DNA from: Spinacia oleracea
Lineage: Eukaryota; Streptophyta; Magnoliopsida; Caryophyllales; Amaranthaceae
Direction of reading: 5' to 3'
DNA: 64,000 bases
Assembly (NCBI RefSeq): GCF_020520425.1
Contig: NC_079489.1
Span: forward strand, 94,902,810 to 94,966,809
In this document: positions 23,601 to 36,500 of the stretch, one piece after another
How positions within the stretch are numbered: position 1 is the first letter of the stretch
How the letters are laid out: each line of letters starts with the position of its first letter
Translations under genes and position numbers: made by a program
Notes under the pieces: generated by a model
What the model saw: only the letters and a program-made list of their open reading frames with translations
What the model was told of the DNA's origin: nothing
Database searches by the model: none

Positions 23601-26067
23601 CGTTGATTTGCATAAGGGGTTCACTCCCATTGGTTGCAAACATGTTTTCAAAACATACAAAGATGATATTGTATACACATACAAAAGAGAAGCTAGATTG
23701 GTGGTTAAAGATTGTAAACAACTTCACGGCGTTGATAATGTTGAAATCTTTTTCACCAAGTCGGAATGCTTAAACTATTTTGGATAAATCTAGCAATCAT
23801 TGCATATGGCATTATGGAAATTGGAAAATGAAACACCTTCCTCAATTGGACTTGTAGAAAGGAATTATGTACATCACACAATGTAAAAGTTTTGGATGCT
23901 AGATAAAAGTGCAAGCTTAAGAAATCTATTCGTAGATTAAAGCATGTAAGTGGGAATTGGAACATATTTTTCAAAAAGGTTGTTGAGCAATCATAGCTTT
24001 ATATAAATATGGATCATCTTGTATATGAGGAGTTTAGTGGGAGCTAAGTCATGTTTCTTGGTTCTATATATGAGATACATATCTCTCCATTAAAAATGAC
24101 CTTCAAATTCTAAATTGTTAGATTTGAAAGTATTTGTCAATATAGAACCATGGAGAAACTTAGAACATACTGGGTTAAAGAACTATTGGATAGGATCTGA
24201 AGCGTTGTTTGGACTCTGTAAAAGTAATTACTGAATCAAACACAATAGAGAGACTTATAAGAGAATCTCAACCCATATGAGTAAGTCTAAGTAATGAATA
24301 CTTTAACTAAAGTATAAAGCTAGGTTGTTATCACTAAAGTTAAACATGAAGGACCATGAAGAGGTGCCTTCACCTTATATCACATGGCAATGCCAAGATT
24401 TTAGCAAGATTCACTATCTCTTGAAACAGAATAAAGCTAAAAGTTACATGGATAGATTTTCAAATGCGAATGGTTTTTGCATTACAATCAATCATGTATG
24501 ATGTGATATATAGATCGCCAAGATAACTCGTGAACATTAGATCGTGACGAGTTTATACCAATCTCTATTGATCTAGATAAAAGATCATTAGAATCATATC
24601 AAGAACATCTAATACATTTGGATATGTACGATGAGCACTTGGTAAGAGGAAGTGAAGATGAACTAAAGTTTTGATGCTACATGCATTTTCCTAAGCAAAA
24701 GTTGAATCTTGTTGTTTGGAAACCACAAACATACACGGGCATTAAGGCTACGTGATTAAAAGGTGGTGAACTAAATCAATGATTAGTTTCCAAGTTCTCA
24801 GTTGAAAGATGTATCTCCCACATCGCTGTGAACTGGTTGGAGTATTCCAAGAGGGAAGCATCGTTTGCAATTCTGCATAATTGAAATGAACTGATTATTG
24901 CTTAAGAAGCAATGAAAGGGAATACTTTCTAGTGGGAGTTCTTCAATGAACTCAGGTTGATCACAAGTCTGCTAACTGGATAATTTTCTATTTTGAATAC
25001 GAAATCATTCTAACAGCAATGAAAGACTAGATCATTCTATAAACATATTCAAAGATCTTTTCATCTTACCTCAAAAAGCTTTCGATAGATAGGATGCTAA
25101 GAATAGCAAAGTATGATAAACTAAACCTCTGCATTGAATGAGACACAACATTCATATGCAGAAATGGAGTCAAGTTTGAGTTCCATGAATGTTTTAAGTA
25201 TTGGGTGAAAGCCCTATATCTATAAAACATTAAATGCTTGATTTTGGGTTAGAGGCCCACAAATTGGTAAGCATTTGGTTTAAACATTTATCATTAATGA
25301 AATTTATTATTTCATATTCATTTAATTTTGGTTTAGTATTAAATGATAAGTCCATGTGATTCAAATCATTCAAATGGGATGTCAAGACGGATTCTTCGAC
25401 AAAGAAACACCCATAAGTGAACTTGAATATTGAAGTCACAAAAGATCCCTAATCCAGGTCATTGAAAGGTGGACGACCAATGACTAATGAAGATTATATT
25501 TCAAGTAGATTTTTAGTTCGGTTTCTTAAACTAGATTGCTTGGATGTCAGAATCTTTTGCAAAGATACTTATTGGATCTTGTATCGGATTGACCATGAGA
25601 AGACTTTAAGAGATTAAAGTCATGTCATAAGTAGTTCTCATTAATGGTGATTAGAACCATTCCTCAGAACATGAGAGATTATGTCTGCTCGTTTGAGAAT
25701 TAGTTTGCTTTGATACTAGCTAAACGTCGCACCGTAAAAGGAGGCTATAAAAGCAGTTATTGGGCGTACTATGATTCAAAGTGAGTGTTCATAGATTGCA
25801 AGAATGGATTGTCCTCCTATCTTTGATAGGATATGGTGTTGTTGTGTAACAAGGCCTCTCGGAGAGTTAGATACTGTGAAAATGCATGGTCGTGCTCATA
25901 ATGGTTAAGGCTTAACCTTATGTAAAAGTTTAACAGTTGAGTTCTGTAATCCGAGAAACACTTCTGGACCTAATAAGGATGGCTTGGATCTTACCTTATG
26001 TTCAGCAAGTAACACTAAGCGACAAAGGAATGTGAATGCACACTTGTCTGAATGACAAGTGGGAGAC
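20683..26067 (+). other. Decayed, non-coding interior of element A
   Basis: About 5.4 kb without a usable frame. Vestiges of a Copia polyprotein can be matched piecemeal. Near 23440-23640 repeated GGTTTGAGGCCAT phrases and GTTGATTTGCAGAAAGGGTT correspond to the reverse-transcriptase N-terminal region (MTSPSSNKW...VWDLVDLPDGF) of element B. The same phrases, equally decayed, occur inverted in element C at 35950-36110. The segment at 20690-21450 matches the leader of element B. Confidence 0.6.
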
Positions 26068-27098
26068 TGAAGGAAATATGTCCTTCACCCAAGGTGCATT
26101 AAGTCTAATACTAAGGTTCAGATTAATTTCGAACAATTAATTCAGTTAGATCAAGTGATCGGAACAGCTAGCTGGAGCAATGCTTCCGATCAGTGAGTTC
26201 TAATGGATATTAAACTCACAACTTACTCTTTACTGAACCTGCAAGGTCACACCAATGACATGTAACAGATCACCGGATTAAATGAATCGGAAATTTATTT
26301 AATATCGTTTTGGGAATTAGTTTTGGAAAACGTATTATACGATATGACCTTGCGTCGGAATCGTATATCTTATCGCGAATATTCGTAAGCTGGGCGAAAC
26401 GAATAATCGTATCGTACGACGGTGATTCGTCGTATACGATACGACAAATAATAGCCGTAAGGCATTAGTCGCGAATATGAGGAGCATCGGAGCCGCCGGC
26501 CCATCGAGCCAAGCGCGCTAGCCAGCGAGCTCGCGCACAAGCAAGCAAGCCAGCCCGGGGCGTGGAACAAGCGCGCATCAACCGCACAGCAGCGTTGCAG
26601 CGAGCACGCAAGGCCCACGGCCCAACTGCTCGGCTGCGCGCACTGTGGGCTTCGGCCTGCAGTGTGGGTGGGCGCGGCTGTTGGCTTGCGTGTGGAGATT
26701 TGGCCGCTCAACGTCATTTGGTATTTGCCCAGTTACATCATTAATATAGTGATGTTAAATTATATTATTTCCACACACAACACAAAATCAGTTTTCCAAA
26801 AACCCTAAACCTAATTCTATTATTACGTTCTTCAATTTTCTCTTTGTGAAAACTGTTCATCACGAAAAGTAAAAACTCTTGAGTGATTGTCTAAGCTATG
26901 ATTATCAAGACGGATCTGAACGTGTTGGTGAACCAAGTAGAGGAACGATAAGTGTAGTTCTTTGTTCCTGTTCGTTGATACAATACTCGGGAAAACACGC
27001 TTCGAATGTAAGTTTGCTTAATCTGTGCTTTATACATGTTTCCTGGTTTTGGGGATTGTTCCGCACATGTTATGTATGTTTAACTGTATTCCCCTACA
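26068..27098 (+). repeat. 3' LTR of Copia element A
   Basis: 1031 bp, same ends as the 5' LTR, and preceded by the polypurine tract. It differs from the 5' LTR by scattered substitutions and small indels. Confidence 0.85.
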
Positions 27099-27103
27099 AT
27101 AAG

Positions 27104-27420
27104 GTGCCTAGGTAGTATATCTCTTAGCATAAGAGACCGGAGTTTTCGCCTGGTTTCTTTGATATATCTAAGAAACCTATTTTGACAGAAAACAGGTTTC
27201 TTAGATCCTTTCCTTTGAATTTAAATGCAAAGGATAGGAGACCGTATTGAAGAAATATGTGGTTTCTTTGACTGTACTAGGAAACCTCTTTCATACAAAG
27301 TGCGGTTCTTTTGATTATTTTAGGAGACTGTATTTTAAGCATCTACGGTTTCTTACTCCTGTGCGTGTGCAGCCTAAGAAACCAATTTTATTAAATATCT
27401 GGTTTCTTTGATTTTTACAA
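27104..27420 (+). mobile_element. Continuation of the second CACTA-type element after element A
   Basis: Repeated GGTTTCTT and AAGAAACC motifs in both orientations (at least eight between 27150 and 27410) continue the subterminal array begun at 15320. No matching right terminus (TAGTG end) is visible within the window. Confidence 0.6.
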
Positions 27421-28607
27421 GTTTTTTTTAATTTAATTTAAATGGCTGATACAACCAATAAATTATTGGCATATAATATATTTTCAAATAGAAAGGTACC
27501 TGTTAGATTCCATCCAATATCCAAATTTTCTCAATGTTATAATAATAATCCATCAACTCTATATATATGGGTAAAAATAAATTCTCCAAACCGACTAATG
27601 TACCTACTTCTTCTTCTCCAAAGCAATAAATTAAATAAAATTACTGTAAAACATTCTCCAAATTCCAATCACACGTTCAAATCCAAAGTACTTCAAATGC
27701 ATTAACTTGCCACGAGATTCCCAAAACATTTGTTACAAAGTTTCAATACGCACTAGCTACAAATATCATTCATAATCAACGTCCAAATGATCATTTTCGT
27801 CATCTTCATCAATATGATCATTGATAACTTGTTTTCTCTTGAAAAAATATGTAATCAAAGTATCCCGTGTCTCGTCAATCATCGCTTGAGAATAAGTGGT
27901 CAGGAAAGTATTGCATACAATACATAAAAATGATTAGAATAGGTATATGTTAAAAGATATAAATTAGGGGAAATTCATAAAAATAGTCCGAACTATTACT
28001 CTATCTTCTTTAAACAGTCCCATCTATTCAATAACTAACATACTGAACTTTGACGGTTGTTTTACTAAATTAGTCCCGGCCTTGATGAACCTGATTAGCA
28101 TGTAAAACTGACCAGGTGGCACGTTGTGGTTGGTAGTTGGTACTCTTATTTATTTTTGATTATTAAATTAAGTCCAACCCCTTTACTCTCTCCAATTCTC
28201 CATTCTCCACCCGAACATAGTCAACCCAATAGCCCATCATAACCCCATTCTTTCTTCTACATTCCTCTTAGCAGTTACAATAATAGCCACCAGGGGGCCA
28301 AACTCCATCATGCTTCCTCTATCTCCACCAAATTCCAAATCACAAATCACTACCATCAACCCAATAATCAATCTCACATAAATGATTGTACATTTGTACC
28401 TTCTCGAATTCACTCACAGAAATTTAAGTACTATGAAAGGAGATGAAAATGCGAGGGACATATGTCTGCAATGATTTAAAGACCAATTTATGATTTTTGT
28501 AATTTTGTTGTGGGTGAGTGCAGGGTCATAAAGAATTTTGAATTATATTTATTTTTAAAATTCCAACATTTGGGTGTTTACTCGAACTGAAATTCCTCAC
28601 TCTTTCC
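27421..28607. other. AT-rich stretch, possibly interior of the second CACTA element
   Basis: There is no secure gene. A candidate terminal exon lies at 27767-27890 on the minus strand. From about 27966 (GGGGAAATTCATAAAAATAG) the sequence looks like another dispersed repeat. The stretch ends at the TTTCC target copy of element B (28603-28607). Confidence 0.4.
27767..27890 (-). CDS. Candidate last exon of an unidentified protein, acidic C-terminus
   Basis: The minus strand reads AMIDETRDTLITYFFKRKQ and then an acidic tail rich in Asp and Glu ending in DVDYE and TGA (27767-27769). A splice acceptor (CTCAAG) may precede it. The family is not recognised. Its position beside CACTA subterminal repeats suggests a transposon protein, but this is only inference. 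Confidence 0.25.
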
Positions 28608-29591
28608 TGTAGGGGAATACAGTTAAACATAATAACATATGCGGAAACAATCCCCAAAGCCAGGAAGCATGTATAAAGGACAGATTAAGCGGACTTACGT
28701 TAGATGCGCGTTTTCCACAAATTGTCAACGAACACGAACTTAGAACTCCACTTGTCATTTCCTTACTTGGTTCACCGACACAATCAGATCCGTCTTGATT
28801 ATCGTAGCTTAGACAATCGGATCAAAAGATTTGCTTTTGGGATGAACACACTTTGGAGGCACAGAGAGAGTTAGGGTTCTTTGTTTTCTCCTAGGGTTGT
28901 GTGACTGAATTGTGTTGTTGTGGAAAAGGGGTTAGAAGGTTATTAACATAACCTTACTAACCGACCAAGCCATAAGGCAAGGTCGGCCAGCAAGCCCGCG
29001 CAAGAACACACGAGCACGCACAACGAGCTGGGCCGTGGGCCGCGCTGCTGCTGTTGTGTCGTGGCCTTGGCCCGCGTCCACACACACGCAGCTGCTCGGC
29101 CATGGGCCAGCGCTGCTGCTGCTGTGTCGTGGCCTGCTTGCTTGCCCGGCGCGCCCATGGGCCTTGAGTGCTTCGTGCACTCGGCTCGTGGGCCGCTCTT
29201 CGTATCTGCGATTAAATATATTTCCGATATATTATTTATCATTTCGTATACGACGAATCACCATCGTACGATACGATTTATTCGTTTCGCCTAGCTTACG
29301 AATATTCGCGATACGATATACGATTCCGATGCAAGGTCATATCGTATAATATGTTTTCCAACTAATTTCCGATTCATTTAATCCGGTGATCTGTTACGTA
29401 CCATTGGTGTGACCTTGTAGGTTCAGTCAAGAGTAAGCAGTGAGTTTAATATTTATTAGAATTCACTGATCGGAAGCATTGCTCCAGCTAGATGTTCTGA
29501 TCACTTGATCTCACTGAATTAATTGTTCGCAATTAATCTGAACCTTGGTATTAGACTTAATGCACCTTGGGTGAAGGAAATATTTCCTTCA
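28608..29591 (-). repeat. 3' LTR of Copia element B
   Basis: On the minus strand it begins TGAAGGAAATATTTCCTTCA-like and ends CCCCTACA. It contains the GC-rich segment (28970-29200) and the CGTATACGATACG-type dyads (29220-29350) of this LTR family. Confidence 0.85.
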
Positions 29592-30434
29592 ATCTCCCAC
29601 TTGTCATTCAGACAAGTGTGCATTCACATTCCTTTCTCGCTTAGTGTTACTTACTGAACATAAGGTAAGATCCAAGCCATCCTTATTTGGTCCATAAGTG
29701 TTTCTCGGATTACAGAGCTCAACTGTTAAACTTTTGCAGAAGGTTAAGCCTTAACCATTCTGAGCACGATTATGCATTTTACAGTATTTAACTCTCTGAG
29801 AGGCCTTGTTACACAACAACACCATATCCTATCGAAGATAGGAGGATAATCCATTCTTGCAATCTATGAACACTCACTTGAATTCATAGTACGCCCAATA
29901 ACTGCTTTTATAGCCTCCTTTTACGGTGCGACTTTTAGCTAGTATCAAAGCAAACTAGTTCTCAAACGAGCCGACATAATCGCTCATGTTCTGAGGAACG
30001 GTTTCTAATCACCATTAATGAGAGCTACCTATGACATGAATTTAATCTCTTAAAGTGTTCTCATGGTCAATCCGATACAAGATCCAATAAGTATCTATGC
30101 AAAAGATTTTCACATCCAGTCACTCTAGTTCAAGAAACAGAACTAAGTAATTTACTTGCAATCTAATCTTCATTAGTCATTGGTCGTCTACGTTTCAATG
30201 GCCTGGAATAGGGATCCTTTGTGACTTCAATATTCAATTTCACTTATGGGTGTTTCTTTGTCGAAGAATCCATCTTGACATCCCATTTGAATGATTTGAA
30301 TCACATAGACTTATCATTTAATTCTAAACCATAATTAAATGAATGTGAAATAATGAATTTCATAAATATGAAATGGTTAAACAAATTGTTTTAAACATAG
30401 ATCTAACAGATGTTCTAAAACAATACTTAGAAAA
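29592..30434 (-). other. 3' untranslated region of element B
   Basis: The region between the pol stop and the 3' LTR has no coding content. It matches element A at 25240-26067 in the inverted sense. Confidence 0.7.
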
Positions 30435-32147
30435 TCAAAGCCATTCTCCAACATGCTTGATTCCCATGGTTGCTACATGTGCGTTGTGTTTCACTTGTGG
30501 CAACGGTTTAGTCAATGGATCCGCGACGTTGTCGTCAGTTCCAACCTTGCAAATCTCGATTTCCTTTCTTTCAACGATCTCTCGAAGTATATGAAATCGC
30601 CGCCGTACGTGCTTGGACTTCTGGTGGCTCCTAGGCTCCTTTGCCTGGGCAATGGCTCTGCTATTGTCACAATACAAAGCTACTGGTCCTTTAATGGAGG
30701 GGACAACCCCAAGTTCTTCGATGAACTTCTGAATCCAAACAGCTTCCTTTGCTGCTTCTGAGGCAGCAATGTACTCGGCTTCAGTTGTAGAATCCGCAAT
30801 AGTGCTTTCCTTAGCATTTTTCTCCGCCGTTGAGGCAGAACACAAACCCAGACTGTAATCTGAAATCATCTCTGTCGGTTTGAAAGCTTGCGTCCGTATA
30901 GCCCTTAACAATCAACTCATCTGTACCACCATAAACCAAAAACTGATCCTTAGTCCTTTTCAAGTACTTTATGATATTCTTGGCCGCAGTCCAATGCGCC
31001 TCACCTGGTTCTGACTGGTACCTGCTCGTTGCACTAAGTGCGAATGAAACATCCGGCGTTGTACAAATCATAGCATACATGATGGATCCAATAGCCGAAG
31101 CGTCTGGAATCCCACTCATCTTTCGACGCTCATCAGATGTTTTGGGACACTGATTCTTGCTTAGATACGTGCCATGTGACATGGGTAGATGGCCTCTCTT
31201 GGCTTCCATCATATTGAACCTAGCTAGCACTTTGTCAATGTAAGTGCTTTGGCTTAGTCCAATCATCCTGTTAGATCTATCCCTATAGATCATGATGCCC
31301 AATATATACTGTACCTCTCCTAGGTCCTTCATTGAGAAACACTTTCCAAGCCAAGTCTTTACAGACTCCAACATAGGAATGTCGTTTCCAATAAGCAGTA
31401 TGTCATCAACATACAAGACTACGAATGAAATTTTACTCCCACTGACCTTCTTGTATACACAAGATTCGTCCTGATTCTTGATGAAGCCAAACTTATTGAC
31501 TGCTTCATCAAATCGTTTATTCCAACTTCTTGATGCCTGCTTTAGTCCGTAGATGGACTTCTTAAGCTTGCATACCTTTCCTTGGTTCTTTTGATCGACA
31601 AAAAACTTCCGGCTGCGTCATAAACACATTCTCTTCAAGAACACCATTCAAGAAAGCTGTTTTGACATCCATTTGCCATATTTCATAGTCATGAAAAGCG
31701 GCAATCGCAAGGATTAATTATCCGAATAGACTTAAGCATCGCGACTGGGGAAAAGGTTTCATCGTAGTCAACGTCGTGAACTAGCCTGTAACCTTTTGCT
31801 ACCAATCTAGCTTTGTATATGTATACAGTTCCATCTTTTTCTTTCTTCAACTTGAAGACCCATTTGCATCAGATAGGTGTAAACCCATCCGGCAAATCAA
31901 CCAAATCCCAGACTTGATTTTCAGACATGGAGTCTATTTCAGATTGCATGGCCTCTAACCATTTATTGGAGCTTGGGCTCGTCATAGCTTGCTTGTAAGT
32001 GATAGGTTCATCACTATCCAATATGAGAACGTCTAAGTTTTCATTCAAGGGGACGCCTGTCCATCTGTCCGAAATAAAAAATAGTTCTACTTGACTTACG
32101 AGGGGCAGCAACGTTTTGAAGAACTACTCCCACTGGCTCTTCTAAAG
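30435..32147 (-). pseudogene. Copia pol of element B, reverse transcriptase and RNase H part, frameshifted
   Basis: This is the part of pol left of element C. On the minus strand from 32111 the frame reads through SSNKWLEAMQSEIDSMSENQ and VWDLVDLPDGF. Stops and frameshifts follow (about 31420-31860). Then an open stretch (31416-30811) begins with the catalytic MYVDDILLIGND and continues with MKDLGEVQYILGI. The RNase H part (30911-30435) is in another frame and contains DSTTEAEYIAASEAAKEAVW, ALYCDNSRAIAQAKEP and DPLTKPLPQ. These enzymes would copy the element's RNA into DNA in virus-like particles. The YVDD residues are intact but the frame breaks make the polyprotein non-functional. Confidence 0.85.
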
Positions 32148-33519
32148 TGTTAGGTTATGATACATATAACAATACATAAATCATGCGGAAACAACCATTA
32201 AGCCAGGAATACATATTATTTACACATAATCATATAGCATAATTTAGATGCATACTCTTTGTTGCGTGCCTTCCCTAGCTGCGCCCGAACCGAACAAGAA
32301 CAAGTCTTTAGGACTCCAAGTGTCGTCCCTCCGTAGATAGTCCACAGCACGTCCGGATCCGCCTTAAGATTGACCAACTAGAATCGCCATTAAGGTACTA
32401 GAATTTTCGGCACTCTTAGGTAAGAAATATGGCTGAATTTTTCTCTCAAAACTCACTTTGAATACTTGAATTTATCTCTGAAAATATGTGACCCTAGGCA
32501 CGTATTTATAGAGTTATGGAAAGGGAATTGGAATCCTAGTAGGATACGAATTAATTAAACTTAGAATCCTATAAGAACTCTAATTAATTAATTTATCCTT
32601 TTAGGAATAGGAATTTAATCATATACTAATTCTAATAGTTTTAGGAATCGTGCATGAACACAAACTCACACACACACACGGCAGCCACGAGGGCCGCCCA
32701 TGCGTGCGTGCGAGCAGCAGCCCACGCAGCGAGGCCCATGGCCTTAGGCGCGCGCTGGGCCTGCCTTGCGGTGGGCCTGGGCGCTGCCTTGGCTGGGCGC
32801 GCGTTTGGCTTGCTGGGCGATGGCCCGACTTCGTGCTGGGCCTTCGTCCGGCAGGCCTCGTCCGATGCTAATTCGTACGATACGCTTCCGATTAAATTCC
32901 CGGTTCCGGAATTCATTTCCGATACGAACAATATTTAATATTTCCGATTCCGGAATCAATTTCCGTTTCGAACAAATATTTAATATTTCCGTTTCCGGAA
33001 TTATTTTCCGATTCCGATAATATTTCCGATTCTGACAATATTTCCGTTTCCGGCAATATTTCCGATTCTGGGAATATTTCCATTTCCGATAATATTTTCC
33101 GATACGTACCATGTTTCCGTTTCCGGCAACATCTACGACTTGGATAATATTTATATTTCCGATACGATCCATATTTCCGTTTCCGGCAATATCATCGTTT
33201 CCGGAGTATTCATTTCTTGCCTGTGACGATCTCAGCTCCCACTGAAACCAAGATCCGTCGATTCCGAATATCCATAGATGGAGTATCTAATGCCATTAAA
33301 TACTTGATCCGTTTACGTACTATTTGTGTGACCCTACGGGTTCAGTCAAGAGTAAGCTGTGGATTAATATCATTAATTCCACTTGAACTGAAGCGGCCTC
33401 TAGCTAGGCATTCAGCTCACTTGATCTCACTGAATTATTAACTTGTTAATTAATACTGAACCGCATTTATTAGACTTAACATAGAATGCATACTTGGACC
33501 AAGGGCATTATTTCCTTCA
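32148..33519 (-). repeat. 3' LTR of Copia element C
   Basis: 1372 bp. From 32880 to 33210 it consists of closely spaced TTTCCG and TTCCGGAATA phrases. A GC-rich block at 32680-32870 contains the only long reading frames, which are identical in the other LTR and are not genes. Confidence 0.9.
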
Positions 33520-36500
33520 GTCTCCCACTTGTCCTTAGGGACAAGTGTGCATTTCCTAATTCCTTTGTCGCTCGATGCTTGCTCTTGAACATAAGGTAAG
33601 AGTTGTCATCCTTATTATGTCCAGAGGTGTTCCTCGGTTTCAGAGTTCAACTGATCAAATAAACAGATAATCATAGCCTATGATTCATCCGAGCACGGCC
33701 ATGCATTTCACAGTTTCTAGCTCTCCGAGTGGCCTTGTACAACTTTTAAGCATCTCATCCCGATTTATGGGAGGACAATCCCAATCTTGCGATCTTGAGA
33801 TTAGACTTCGTTTGATAGGTGATTACCTGAGCGTTGCCTTTATAGCCTCCTTTTACGGTGCGACGGTTGGTCAACGTCAAAGCAACCAGTTCTCAAACAA
33901 GTAATCTCAAATCACTCAGGTATTGAGGATTTAGTGTCTAATAATTTAATGAAATTTACTTATGACAGACTTTCATCTCTTACAGTAAAGTTTCATAGGT
34001 CTTGTCCGATACTAGTCTTCCCAAAGTAAGTATCTATGCAAATGATTATGACATTGCCATGTCCACATAGTTAAAGAAACAGAACTACTAGTCATCTTGC
34101 ATTCTAATCGTCTAACGTTTTCTATGCGTCCAATTTTATAGAAAACTCCGACTAGGGACCATTTTCAACCTTTGACATTCAAGTTCACTTGATAGACATT
34201 TCTTAGTCACAGGACTGGTCCTGACAGTCTATCTTGAATATATCGTCAAATTGAAGGGACTCATCATTTAATACTAAACCAAGATTAAATGGAATATGAA
34301 AATACATTTCATATATGATAAATGTTCAACCCCATTGTTTTACAACCATGGGCCTCAAACCCATCTTTAAAACAGTTCATGGAATTCAAAGCTATGCTTG
34401 ATTTCCAGTGCTACAACGTGAGTGTTGCTTCTCACTTGTTGCATAGGTTTAGTTATCATGCTTTGCCAATCTTAATATCTTTTTCATCGAATGATATTCG
34501 AGATAGGATGATAAGATCTTTTGAGTTTGTTTATTATGTGATCTAGTCTTTCTTACTTCGATAGTGGTTCTACGCATTTTACAATGAAGAGCCATCAAGT
34601 TAGCAGACATGTGATCCACCCAAGTTCAATGAAGAACTCATTAATATAAACAACTCTGTTTTATTGCTTCTTAGGCAATAAGTACTTTTACTTCAACTGT
34701 TTAGGTTGCTAGTGATGCTTTGTTTGGATTTACTTATCCAAGCAGTTCACAGACATGTGGAAGACTTTCCAGCTGTATCTTAGAACATAGAAATTAATAT
34801 TTTAATTTCCCACGCAACAACTCATGGTCTCCAACCCATGTTGCCATTTCAAAACACGATGCTCTATAGCTCGTCCTTATTAATGGTTAACTCCAAGGGA
34901 ATCTTGCTTGATCCTTTGCCAGTGTTTATGCGTGTAGCATCAATATTTAGCATATCTTTATTTCCTTGAATCAAGAACTATTCCTATGTACCCTTTTTAA
35001 GTACCATAAGTTTTTCTTGATCTCAATCTAGTTGATCTTTACTTAGATCAATAGAGATTGGTATATGTTCGTCATGCCTAAAGTCATACGATACGTTTTT
35101 GGCGATCCTCATATTATATCATACATGATAAATTCTTTTGCAGAATAATTCCCAATTGAATTCTATTCATGTAACTTTAGCTTATCTAGTTTCAGTAGAT
35201 ACTAAATTTAGCTAAATTCTTTGACATATAATATAGGTTAAGAATCTCATTTAGACTCTTTGATGTTTAACTTAGTAAATGCTTATACATAGTTCAAACA
35301 TCCTTTACTTAGATTTATTCACATGGGTCGAATATCTCCAATGGAGACTTTCGTGTTTGATTTAGTAAATGCCATTACTTAATCCAAAACAATATCATAA
35401 GATCTTTGTAAATAGATCTTAATACCCAGTATGTACTAAGTTTCGCCATGGTCCATTATTGATGAATAATCTCAAATCTAAGTCATTAGCATTTGAATGT
35501 TATTTTACAACAGAGAGATATGTGTGTGATACACATAGGACCAATTAACTTTTATGTACTCCCACTAAACTTCTTATATATCTATATGTAAATTTTATGA
35601 AACTAAAATACTTATTAGCTTCGCTAAAATATAGTTAAAATTCCCAATTGCTTGCTTAAATCTGCACTTAGATTTTATAAGCTAGCTTTCCTTTTCAAGC
35701 ATTTATTTGGATCCACAAATCCTATGACATACCATGTACATAGTTTCTTCCAATATTTGATTGAGGAATACGTTTTGTCATCCAATTGCTATATGTACCA
35801 ATATGCAATCATTGCTTGAATTATAGACTTGAGCATTTCGATTATGCATGAGGTTTCAACACAATCCACACCGTGAATTTGCTTGTAACTTTTAGCAACT
35901 AATCTAGCTTTGTGTGTGAACACAATTCAATGTTTGATGGTTTTTATCCTTTAAAACAAACTTGCAACCAATAGGTGTGAAACTATTCTTGCAAATCAAC
36001 AAAATTTCAATTTTGTCATCAAAACATTGAGTATGTTTTATGGCCTCTAACCATTTAAAACATTTGAGTCTATATATGGCCTCTAACCATTTTAGGGAAT
36101 CTGGGTTTCGTCATAGCTTTCTTACAGGTCACAAACTCATTAATCTACATTATAATAGTTTGACTGCAAGTTGTAGGTTTCTTCAATATCTAATAGAAGA
36201 ATTGCATAGTTTCAGTGACCTGAATTCCATCATTCTTCACTATCTAATAGAAGAATCTCATTGTTTCAGTGACTTAAACTCTATGCCTACTTGGGTATAG
36301 AACATCAAACAATAGAATATCTTTGAATATTCTGTTCTCCTTGAAGCACTTGTAAAGGCTTCTAAGAGATGTCTATTCTTTAATGCCATCTCTAAAGTCC
36401 TTAAAGAATAAGTGTTCGGATTTTCTGAAGAACTTCGAAAAGCCTCCGGAATGTCCGTTTATGTTCGTTGTTTGCCTCGAATACTTTCGAGGTCTATTTT

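Larger units (their letters stand above)
15383..27098 (+). mobile_element. Copia-type LTR retrotransposon A, non-coding interior, with nested LINE
   Basis: LTRs at 15383-16422 and 26068-27098 both begin TGAAGGAAATATGTCCTTCA and end CCCTACA. The primer site (TGGTATCATGAG) follows the first, and a polypurine tract (AAGTGGGAGAC, 26057-26067) precedes the second. Flanking five-base copies are ATACG and ATAAG, one mismatch apart. The LTRs differ at several per cent of positions by eye, so the insertion is not recent. No gag or pol frame survives. Short phrases between 22300 and 23700 align with decayed pol of element C. The element belongs to the same LTR family as B. Confidence 0.85.

Noticed and set aside
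32641..33172. Reading frames of 70-140 residues in the LTRs of element C, repeated identically at 41568-42222
   Set aside because: They are duplicated because the two LTRs are near-identical, and they follow the GC-rich block and the TTTCCG array rather than any protein family.
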